From Kiritimatiellia bacterium (GTDB lineage Bacteria > Verrucomicrobiota > Kiritimatiellia > RFP12 > UBA1067), in NCBI GenBank assembly GCA_028707675.1, contig JAQWAM010000156.1, positions 1 through 5,032 of the forward strand: a DNA stretch of 5,032 nt, in the 5' to 3' direction. The notes under the pieces were generated by a model that had not been told where the DNA came from, searched no databases, and saw only the letters and a program-made list of their open reading frames with translations. Numbering within the stretch: position 1 is the first letter of the stretch; every line of letters starts with the position of its first letter. Below, in pieces: positions 1 through 5,032 of the stretch. Both the position numbers and the translations under genes were made by a program.

Positions 1-642
1 CGCCGGCGGCAGATTCTTTTCCCCGGCGTAGAAGAGCGGCGCCCATTCGTCGATCTTGGGCTGAAACTGCGGATCAGTGTCCTTGAAGCCGATCTTACGA
101 ACATTGAAGTGCTTGGTCATCTGCCCGGTAAGCGGCACGATGCCCGCCAGGTCCCCCGGCTTGAAACCGTGCGGAGCCAGCCATCTGGCGTCTAATCCGA
201 CCATTCCCGTCAGATATCCGCCCGCGGAAATGCCTGTAACGAAAACCTTCTTCGGATCGCCGCCGTACTTACCGATGTTCGCGAGCGTCCACGCGACGGA
301 CGCCGCCGCGTCCGCAATGCAGTCGTCGGGCTTGACCGCGCCGCTGCCGTCCTTCGGAAGAAGCCGGTATTGCACAGCCACGTGCGCTACGGGATCCTTG
401 TCGCCGGCCTCTTCCGGCCAAAGCGCGAAATGCTTGCCGCCTCCCGTGAGCCCGCCGCCGTGAAGATTGACCACCGTCGCGAAGCCTTGCGTGTCAGACG
501 GCCATTTCAAGTCCAGCGCGCACTTGTCGGAAGCTTCAGAATACCGTATGTTCTTTTCTGTCTTGAATTCATACGCGTTCGACACCGCGCAACCGACGAT
601 GACGGCGAATGCCGCCTCAAGAAGCTTTATGTTCGTTTTCAT
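1..642 (-). CDS. Secreted alpha/beta-hydrolase (esterase/lipase-like), 3' end beyond the window
   Basis: Reading the minus strand from the ATG at 642 gives 214 codons without a stop to the left edge, so the C-terminus is missing. Residues 1-23 look like a signal peptide (MKTNIKLL, a hydrophobic stretch, then VSNA before YEF). IVGC at 15-18 also fits a loose lipobox, so a lipoprotein is possible; Glu9 in the hydrophobic core is unusual. The mature part shows the hormone-sensitive-lipase/carboxylesterase pattern: HGGG oxyanion-hole motif at 61-64, QYRLLP at 91-96, and a nucleophile elbow GISAGG at 137-142 with Ser139 as the predicted nucleophile. The acid and histidine of the triad would lie beyond the edge. 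It probably hydrolyses a carboxylic ester (for example on acetylated carbohydrate) outside the cytoplasm; the substrate cannot be told. It is divergent from the tRNA and not in the helicase operon. Fold call is firm, specificity unknown. Confidence 0.88.
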   Translation of the reverse strand, partial: MKTNIKLLEAAFAVIVGCAVSNAYEFKTEKNIRYSEASDKCALDLKWPSDTQGFATVVNLHGGGLTGGGKHFALWPEEAGDKDPVAHVAVQYRLLPKDGSGAVKPDDCIADAAASVAWTLANIGKYGGDPKKVFVTGISAGGYLTGMVGLDARWLAPHGFKPGDLAGIVPLTGQMTKHFNVRKIGFKDTDPQFQPKIDEWAPLFYAGEKNLPPA

Positions 643-649
643 ATCTTCG

Positions 650-678
650 ATAATACCCCATCTTAAGATACCCGTCAA
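650..678 (-). promoter_or_regulatory. Sigma70-type promoter of the hydrolase
   Basis: On the minus strand TTGACG (678-673) is followed, after exactly 17 bases, by TATTAT (655-650), five of six matches to consensus in each box. The expected transcription start, about 7 bases after the -10 box, falls at roughly 643, directly next to the ATG at 642. That implies a leaderless or nearly leaderless message. No strong Shine-Dalgarno precedes the ATG, only a weak GAAG three bases away. Found by eye, not scored against the genome. Confidence 0.55.
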
Positions 679-701
679 AATACGGCCGTTTCACTTTGAG
701 A

Positions 702-730
702 TTGTTTTCCACGTTTGAAACCGTTATAAA
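702..730 (+). promoter_or_regulatory. Sigma70-type promoter of tRNA-Ser
   Basis: TTGTTT (702-707) and TATAAA (725-730) are separated by exactly 17 bases on the plus strand. The predicted start near 737 leaves a 5' leader of about 11 bases before the tRNA at 748, a normal arrangement for a tRNA promoter. It lies back to back with the hydrolase promoter, about 23 bases away. Confidence 0.55.
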
Positions 731-747
731 ATGACCCTTCTTTTTCC

Positions 748-837
748 GGAGAGGTGGCCGAGTGGTCTAAGGCGCAGCACTGGAAATGCTGTGTGCTCTT
801 ACGGGCACCGAGGGTTCAAATCCCTCCCTCTCCGCCA
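748..837 (+). tRNA. tRNA-Ser, anticodon GGA, CCA encoded
   Basis: A complete class II tRNA folds by eye. Acceptor stem GGAGAGG (748-754) pairs perfectly with CCTCTCC (827-833), followed by discriminator G834 and an encoded CCA at 835-837. The anticodon stem is CAGCA/TGCTG (775-779 and 787-791) around loop CTGGAAA, placing anticodon GGA at 782-784, which reads serine codons UCC and UCU. A long variable arm (GTGCTC paired with GGGCAC, 793-798 and 803-808, one G-U pair) is diagnostic of tRNA-Ser among class II tRNAs with this anticodon. The T arm is GAGGG/CCCTC with loop TTCAAAT (815-821). It is convergent with the helicase operon; its 3' end is a classic site for integrase-mediated insertion. 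Confidence 0.98.
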
Positions 838-927
838 GCCTACGCTTGCCGCGCAGCGGGAAGTGCAGGCTGCCCGCCGTAGCCATATCCGCGAAGGCGG
901 GCGCGTCAAGACTACGGCTGGCAAGCC
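834..927. repeat. GC-rich imperfect palindrome, possible dispersed repeat
   Basis: Several overlapping inverted repeats lie just after the tRNA. GCCCGCC (872-878) pairs with GGCGGGC (896-902) around a 17-base loop. GCCGTAG (876-882) pairs with CTACGGC (912-918) and competes with that stem. GCCAGCC (834-840, sharing the tRNA CCA) pairs with GGCTGGC (916-922), and CTTGCC (845-850) with GGCAAG (920-925). The unit resembles short palindromic elements often repeated in intergenic regions of PVC-group bacteria, an impression from memory. It lies where tRNA and dprA-like transcription converge, so it may help end transcripts, but no T-run follows either side. No second copy exists in this window. 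Confidence 0.55.
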
Positions 928-938
928 ATGAAATTCAC

Positions 939-954
939 AACCGGCGGATCGGTT
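939..954 (-). terminator. Weak hairpin after the operon's last gene
   Basis: AACCG (939-943) and CGGTT (950-954) form a 5-bp stem with a 6-base loop, beginning 28 bases beyond the stop of the DprA-like gene. There is no U-tract in that direction, so intrinsic termination is doubtful. Together with the larger palindrome beyond it, this may mark the end of the operon. Confidence 0.25.
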
Positions 955-981
955 AAGATATGCCCTTTGTCGCATTGTAAT

Positions 982-2298
982 CTACTTCAGCTTGAGTTCT
1001 TCGTCAGGCTTGCGGATAGAAAATTTCTTGGCCTTCCGTACGGTTTGTTCCTCGATGATGCCTTCCTTCATCAGCAGTTTCGCCCAGTCCTGTAATTGCG
1101 TCTTTCTGACCTTCAGCGTCTTGACCAGTTCGTCAAGCTTCCGCGGTTTATCCAAGGCGTTCAGAATCAGCGGTTTCACCGCTTCGTATACGGAGGACGG
1201 CAACACGACGGGCGCTTCGCTTACAGCCATTCTGCTTGCGCCCGCCTCGACGAATGGTTCCGGATATGTCGCTGGCGTCACCGCAATAGGCGGCGGTTCA
1301 TCAGCTACAACGGATTCCTCCTTTGAAGGCACGGCCAGAGCCTCGGCACGCGACGCGATTGCGGCGTTCAGGGCGTCCTTGAGACCTGCAGTGAGTGCGT
1401 CCGCCGATAATGGTTTCGCCCCTTTGCGCAGCAACTCTGTGTTGCCTTTCGGAACGCTACTGCCGGCCCTAACGAACACCGGACGTCCGCCCTCGCGCCG
1501 CAGCTCCTCTGCGGCCCCGGCCCATGTCCCGCCCGTTTCGCAATCAGAACTCACGACAACAGCGTACTCCGCAAGCGCATAGATGTACTTATTGCGCCCC
1601 ATCGCGTTGCCCACATTGAAGCATGCCTCGGGATTGCAGGGAGAGATCAGCGTCAACTGCCCACTGCGAATCCCTTCACGATATTTCCTTGAGACAGCGG
1701 CGCGAAGGAGACTGTCGGCCATGACTCCGATGACTGCCCCGCCCTCCTCAAATGCGCCGTGCATGGCGGTTTCGTCAACCCCGCGCGCCGCGCCGGAAAT
1801 CAACTGCATTCCTGCTTGTGCCGCACTCCGTCCCACAGCACGAGCGAAAGACTCCGCTTCTCCATTGATGTTGCGCGAGCCAACAACGGCCAGGCCGCCC
1901 TTGGAAAGTAAGGAGCGGTCGCCCGCACCATACAGAATCGGGGGGGCCAAACGTTTCAGATGCTGTTTGAGCCTCTGTGGATAGGCTTCGTCACTCCGGC
2001 AGAGAACCCATAGTCCCTTGTTGAACCATTTTTCAATCGCAATGGCCATGCTTGCCCCGCGCGCAAGCAGGGCTTTCATTCGTGCCGGTTCCACAGGCGC
2101 AAAGGCGTCGCTCAACGCGCCTTGGTTCTCTTCACTCAGGAGGTCCGCTGGCCACCATTTCTTACTGAGTAACCAAGCCGCCAACTCGTCGTATTCCTTG
2201 ATGTTCAGCGGTTGCGCGCCGGTGTCGTCGACTGCGCCAAACCGCCCGCAGAGCAGGAGAATAGCTTTCGCGTTTTCAGTAATCTGTTCAGTTGTCAT
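982..2298 (-). CDS. psyrA: DprA/Smf-family protein, RqlI/PsyrA-like (predicted antitoxin of the helicase-PRTase)
   Basis: This 438-residue protein has a DprA/Smf Rossmann-type core: YPQRL at 106-110, VVGSRN at 138-143 (nucleotide-binding-like loop), SGAARGVD at 168-175, AMHGAF at 178-183, and MGRN...ALAEYAVVVSS at 233-251 followed by GGTWAGA at 256-262. Canonical DprA usually has FP.RNR and GSLxTA in those last places, so this is a divergent branch. Residues 1-100 form an alpha-helical N-terminal region, 318-365 a Pro/Ala-rich linker, and 366-430 a likely winged helix. True DprA loads RecA on incoming single-stranded DNA. Next to a RecQ-PRTase gene, the closer match is RqlI/PsyrA, which restrains its helicase partner. 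It starts 12 bases after the helicase stop, with a strong GAGGAG site fixing the ATG. Fold certain; antitoxin role inferred from context. Confidence 0.87.
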   Translation of the reverse strand: MTTEQITENAKAILLLCGRFGAVDDTGAQPLNIKEYDELAAWLLSKKWWPADLLSEENQGALSDAFAPVEPARMKALLARGASMAIAIEKWFNKGLWVLCRSDEAYPQRLKQHLKRLAPPILYGAGDRSLLSKGGLAVVGSRNINGEAESFARAVGRSAAQAGMQLISGAARGVDETAMHGAFEEGGAVIGVMADSLLRAAVSRKYREGIRSGQLTLISPCNPEACFNVGNAMGRNKYIYALAEYAVVVSSDCETGGTWAGAAEELRREGGRPVFVRAGSSVPKGNTELLRKGAKPLSADALTAGLKDALNAAIASRAEALAVPSKEESVVADEPPPIAVTPATYPEPFVEAGASRMAVSEAPVVLPSSVYEAVKPLILNALDKPRKLDELVKTLKVRKTQLQDWAKLLMKEGIIEEQTVRKAKKFSIRKPDEELKLK

Positions 2299-2306
2299 AG
2301 CGCACG

Positions 2307-2312
2307 CTCCTC
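2307..2312 (-). promoter_or_regulatory. Strong ribosome binding site of the DprA-like gene
   Basis: GAGGAG lies 8 bases before the ATG at 2298 and shares bases with the TGA stop (2313-2311) of the helicase gene. Ribosomes ending the helicase would finish on top of it, so the two proteins are likely translationally coupled. The site is clearly stronger than those of the two upstream genes, which suits a design in which the restraining partner is made in excess (inference). Confidence 0.75.
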
Positions 2313-4428
2313 AATCGGTTCTCGGCGAGTTCAGCGCCAAGGCCAGCGGAAACACGGCAGGGCAGCCCGCCTGACGCAAGAGTGCCGTCGCCACGGTGAA
2401 CGTCCACCGGGAATCAACCATGTCATCCACGAGCAGAACCGACCCGCTGGGCATACTCGCTTGATCCACATCAAACACCCCGTCCAGATTCTTCGCCTGT
2501 TGGAAACTGTTATGCATGTGCTTCTGTTCTTCGTTCTGTCGAATCTTCTTCAGGCAAGACACAAACGGAATGCCGATTCTCGCCGCCAAACGACGGGCAA
2601 AGTCAGGCACGAGGTCTGGGTGTGTCAGCGATGGAATGCAGGTCAGCCATATTGGCTGCGGTTGCGGTTGCCATGTCTCAAGCATTTGCATGCAACCGTC
2701 TGGCAGTGCGTCCCGGAACTTGCCGACATTGTACTTGTCCTCACGCACCATGTGCCCCCAGCCGGCATCTCCCAACAACGACAGAGCCTTCCCCTGTTCG
2801 GCCATGATGTCCGTGCCGATGGCCGCTCCCTTCAGTGGATAGTAATCAAAGATGTCTGTTGTCGGCCATCTCTTGCGCGGCTCGATGGGTTGGTAACTCC
2901 GTTTCAGGAAGATGGCCGCGCGATTGGCAAGGTCGGTGTTGACCGTCGTGGGCATCAGGTCGTGCCGGAGACAATTCACGCACTTACCGCACTCTTTCAC
3001 CGTCTTGTCATCAAGAGCCCGGCCGAGATAACCCATAAGACAATCCTTCGTCTTCATGTAGTCAATCATCTGCGCCTGCTCCGCTTGGCGGAGTTCACAC
3101 AGACCGCGAATCTTCTCGTGGTCCATCTGGTAGTTGACCGGCGTGGCATGCCAGGCGCTCATTATCTTCGCCACCGGCGACGGCGTTTCCACAGCCAGAA
3201 GTTTCAGGCACTTCTGAATGTCGCCGTAGGATAGGTTCAACTGCTTTTGCATCATCGGGACAGACAATCCGCCGTCGGCGGCATTCAGTGCGCCGAGAAT
3301 CTTGTCCACATGCGCCTGCGGCGGGAATGCGTTCTTGATAAAGAAGTCAGTGATTGCCTTATCCTCCTCACCACCCATGAGAATTCCATAGGCGTAATCT
3401 ACGGCCCTGCCGGCGCGGCCGACTTGCTGGTAGTAATGCACCACAGACCCCGGCCGCTGGAAATGCACCACGAAGCCCAGATCCGGCTTGTCGAACCCCA
3501 TGCCGAGAGCGACCGTGGCGACCAAGGCCTTAACCTCGTTTTTCAACAGGCGGTGCTCCAAATGCTCGCGCCTGTGCTTTTCTTTCTCCGACCCCTGTTC
3601 CTCCGCCTCGGAATCAATCTTCGCGTGATACGCCGCTACGTTGTACCCGTTCGCCTTGAGCCATTCCGTGACCCGTTCCGAATCCCGGACGGTCAATGTG
3701 TAGATGATCCCGCTTCCCGGCAGGTTCTTGAGGTGTTCCGCGAGCCAAGCCATGCGAGCGGGCGGATTCGGAAGCCAGATGTTCTGTAGTGCCAGCGTCT
3801 CTCGGATCAACGAGCCGCGTACGACATTAAGTGCCCCGAGTTGATATGCCACGTCCTCGACAACGCGGTCATTCGCCGTGGCCGTCGTCGCCAAGATGGG
3901 GATGTTCTTCGGGAGTGCCTGTAGAACTCGCACGATACGGCGGTAGTCAGGCCGGAAATCGTGACCCCAGTCAGAAATGCAGTGCGCTTCGTCCACCACG
4001 AAAAGGCCGACCCGGTTCGCCACCTTTTGGAGAACCCGTTCCCGGAAATCGTCGTTCGCCAGCCTTTCCGGCGAAATCAGGAGAATGTCCACCTTGTCCG
4101 CCAGCAACCGTGCCTCGATCACCTCCCAATCATCCGTATTGCTGGAATTGATTGTCTCGGCCAGAATTCCGATCCTGTTCGCCGCCATAATCTGATTACG
4201 CATCAGCGACAAGAGCGGGGAGACCAGAAGCGTCAAGCCCTTGCCCTGATCCCGCAGAAGTCGCGTGCCCAGAAAATACACCATGCTCTTGCCCCAGCCA
4301 GTCTTCTGAACGACCAATTGCCGCTCGCTTTTCAGAATCCCCTCGATACACTCCCACTGCCCCGGACGGAAATCTGCCGTCGGGTTCGCAAGGGCTGTTT
4401 GCAGATAAGCTGTGGCTTTGCCTCTCAT
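2311..4428 (-). CDS. psyrT: RecQ-like helicase fused to a ComF-like phosphoribosyltransferase (RqlH/PsyrT-like)
   Basis: The 705-residue protein begins with a full superfamily 2 RecQ-type motor: motif 0 FRPGQ (20-24), Walker A TGWGKS (43-48), SPLLSLM (70-76), DEAH (146-149), the RecQ aromatic loop CISDWGHDFRP (150-160), TTATA (181-185), the motif V region ATVALGMGFDKPD (304-316), and QQVGRAGR (334-341). A RecQ zinc site follows, likely C463, C480, C483 and C486. No HRDC domain is seen. Residues about 590-700 resemble a ComF-type PRTase, with LLVDDMVDSRWT (665-676) at the PRPP loop. This fusion is the hallmark of RqlH/PsyrT, the toxic, DNA-damaging partner in RqlHI/PsyrTA. The ATG overlaps the upstream stop as ATGA; the next Met (49) lies after Walker A, so this start is secure. 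The site before it is A-rich and weak, suggesting coupled translation. Confidence 0.93.
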   Translation of the reverse strand: MRGKATAYLQTALANPTADFRPGQWECIEGILKSERQLVVQKTGWGKSMVYFLGTRLLRDQGKGLTLLVSPLLSLMRNQIMAANRIGILAETINSSNTDDWEVIEARLLADKVDILLISPERLANDDFRERVLQKVANRVGLFVVDEAHCISDWGHDFRPDYRRIVRVLQALPKNIPILATTATANDRVVEDVAYQLGALNVVRGSLIRETLALQNIWLPNPPARMAWLAEHLKNLPGSGIIYTLTVRDSERVTEWLKANGYNVAAYHAKIDSEAEEQGSEKEKHRREHLEHRLLKNEVKALVATVALGMGFDKPDLGFVVHFQRPGSVVHYYQQVGRAGRAVDYAYGILMGGEEDKAITDFFIKNAFPPQAHVDKILGALNAADGGLSVPMMQKQLNLSYGDIQKCLKLLAVETPSPVAKIMSAWHATPVNYQMDHEKIRGLCELRQAEQAQMIDYMKTKDCLMGYLGRALDDKTVKECGKCVNCLRHDLMPTTVNTDLANRAAIFLKRSYQPIEPRKRWPTTDIFDYYPLKGAAIGTDIMAEQGKALSLLGDAGWGHMVREDKYNVGKFRDALPDGCMQMLETWQPQPQPIWLTCIPSLTHPDLVPDFARRLAARIGIPFVSCLKKIRQNEEQKHMHNSFQQAKNLDGVFDVDQASMPSGSVLLVDDMVDSRWTFTVATALLRQAGCPAVFPLALALNSPRTD
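4425..4428 (-). promoter_or_regulatory. ATGA stop-start overlap
   Basis: The TGA of the zinc-ribbon gene (4427-4425) and the ATG of the helicase gene (4428-4426) share bases as ATGA. This favours termination-reinitiation and near-stoichiometric synthesis, and is the best sequence argument that the zinc-ribbon protein belongs to the helicase system. Confidence 0.85.
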
Positions 4429-4988
4429 TTCTTTTTTCGGTTTCGCCGACGGGCCTTGTCAGCCTGCTTTCGTTTGGCCTTGGCCTTCTTGGCGACATCA
4501 CGGAGTCGGGCTTGCGCGCGGGGTCGCGATCCCGGCTTACGCATTTCGCTTTCGACGACCATGTCCATGATCTGCTCGTTATCGTCGAGGATGTATAACG
4601 GTTTCTCTCCGTTCCATGTCCCGAAATAGTCCGGCCCGTTCTTGCCAAAGTGGTCAACGCCTACGACCCGCCGAAACCGGTATCCGGTCTTCATGCCGGT
4701 GGAAATCATCCGCTCGTCCACAATTACGGTCGGACACGCCTGGCAGAAGAACCCGGCGGGAACAAGCATCGCACGGCATGCAGTATCGGTGGCGTAAATG
4801 AAATTAGCGCTCTGTTGTTGAGTTGGAGACCCGCAGCGTGGGCATGTTCCCGTATTGCCCGCGAATGCCTTCGAATACGCATGCGTGACACTGCCCTCGA
4901 AGAGAGGGAACCCCGAACGACGCACTATCTCTTCGGTTAGCTCTGCGTGCGCTCCGGGGGAGACGCTGTCCAAGTCAACGGTAACCAT
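4425..4988 (-). CDS. Zinc-ribbon protein with basic C-terminal tail, first gene of the module
   Basis: I do not recognise this family. The 187-residue product has paired cysteines CPRC (C49, C52) and CQAC (C82, C85), spaced as in a four-Cys zinc ribbon, with an extra C71 between them. After it comes a mixed beta-like region with aromatic residues (YRFRRVVGVDHFG, 103-115; GTWNGEKPLYILDD, 123-136). The tail, about 149-187, is dominated by Arg and Lys and ends RRRNRKKK, which suggests nucleic-acid binding. It has no signal peptide or membrane segment. Its TGA overlaps the helicase ATG by 4 bases, so the two are almost surely co-transcribed. The frame stays open from 4988 to the window edge (14 more codons), and only a weak AGAAG precedes the ATG, so the true start may lie upstream. 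A sensor, adaptor or DNA/RNA-binding role is inference. Confidence 0.8.
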   Translation of the reverse strand: MVTVDLDSVSPGAHAELTEEIVRRSGFPLFEGSVTHAYSKAFAGNTGTCPRCGSPTQQQSANFIYATDTACRAMLVPAGFFCQACPTVIVDERMISTGMKTGYRFRRVVGVDHFGKNGPDYFGTWNGEKPLYILDDNEQIMDMVVESEMRKPGSRPRAQARLRDVAKKAKAKRKQADKARRRNRKKK

Positions 4989-5032
4989 GCCCTCACTTCT
5001 CTGTAGCCGAATATCCGGCCAGCCATCAGCGT
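4989..5032 (-). other. Edge segment upstream of the zinc-ribbon gene
   Basis: This 44-base stretch is open in the frame of the zinc-ribbon gene and would encode ADGWPDIRLQRSEG just before its first Met, which reads like ordinary protein. It may therefore be coding, belonging to a longer version of that gene. Another frame is also open here and runs to a TAA near 4936. No promoter is visible, so the operon's promoter and any further upstream genes lie outside the window. Confidence 0.35.

Noticed and set aside
77..463. 128-codon plus-strand frame at the left end
   Set aside because: It is antisense to the hydrolase, whose HGGG and GISAGG motifs are clear; the plus-strand product is Pro/Ser-rich and featureless.
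865..927. CRISPR repeat or a rho-independent terminator
   Set aside because: There is only one copy, no regularly spaced repeats, and no T-run after the stems in either direction.
731..931. 66-codon plus-strand frame over the tRNA
   Set aside because: It translates through the whole tRNA-Ser and the palindrome, so it cannot be a normal gene.
992..1582. 196-codon plus-strand frame opposite the DprA-like gene
   Set aside because: The Ser/Ala/Thr-rich product has no motif and is antisense to a well-supported DprA-family protein.
982..2298. Housekeeping/competence DprA
   Set aside because: The late core motifs are non-canonical, the N-terminus is long, and it is coupled to a RecQ-PRTase gene, which fits RqlI/PsyrA better.
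2212..3234. 340-codon open frame on the plus strand
   Set aside because: It runs antisense across the end of the helicase-PRTase gene and the start of the DprA-like gene. Its product is rich in His/Arg/Leu and lacks recognisable motifs, while the minus-strand frames carry full domain signatures. It is a shadow of GC-rich coding DNA.
2311..4428. Ordinary housekeeping RecQ
   Set aside because: It has no HRDC domain, and a ComF-like PRTase domain occupies the C-terminus.
4196..4657. 153-codon minus-strand frame across the zinc-ribbon/helicase junction
   Set aside because: It is in a different frame from both real genes, shares their DNA, and shows no domain; a frame shadow.

Overview
The window is bacterial, GC-rich and densely coded, with almost everything on the minus strand. 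It has two blocks separated by a tRNA gene. The organism cannot be named from sequence alone. A GC-rich imperfect palindrome of the kind scattered through many Verrucomicrobiota/Kiritimatiellae-type (PVC group) genomes lies next to the tRNA, which weakly suggests an uncultured member of that group (inference from memory, not a search).

Left block (1-837). The 5' part of a secreted alpha/beta-hydrolase (HGGG oxyanion motif, GISAGG nucleophile elbow) runs off the left edge on the minus strand. It is divergent from a complete class II tRNA-Ser(GGA) with an encoded CCA end. The roughly 105-base gap between them carries a good sigma70-type promoter for each direction. The hydrolase promoter predicts a transcript starting essentially at the ATG.

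Junction (838-981). This stretch has no gene. It holds a cluster of overlapping inverted repeats, then a small hairpin just beyond the stop of the next operon. The tRNA and the minus-strand operon converge here.

Right block (982-5032), the main interest. Three tightly packed minus-strand genes, in transcription order: a CPRC/CQAC zinc-ribbon protein with a very basic tail; a RecQ-like DNA helicase fused to a C-terminal ComF-like phosphoribosyltransferase domain; and a DprA/Smf-family protein. The first two overlap by 4 bases (ATGA). The last two are 12 bases apart, with a strong ribosome binding site that overlaps the helicase stop codon.

The helicase-PRTase plus DprA pair matches the architecture of RqlH/RqlI of pathogenic E. 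coli, also known as PsyrT/PsyrA, a toxin-antitoxin pair later reported as an anti-phage system. In that model the helicase-PRTase is the toxic effector and the DprA-like protein restrains it. The zinc-ribbon gene is not part of the two-gene system as I know it and is the best candidate for something undescribed: a third component, perhaps a nucleic-acid-binding sensor or adaptor. Lying on the 3' side of a tRNA-Ser gene, the block could be an integrated defence island, but no boundary is visible here.
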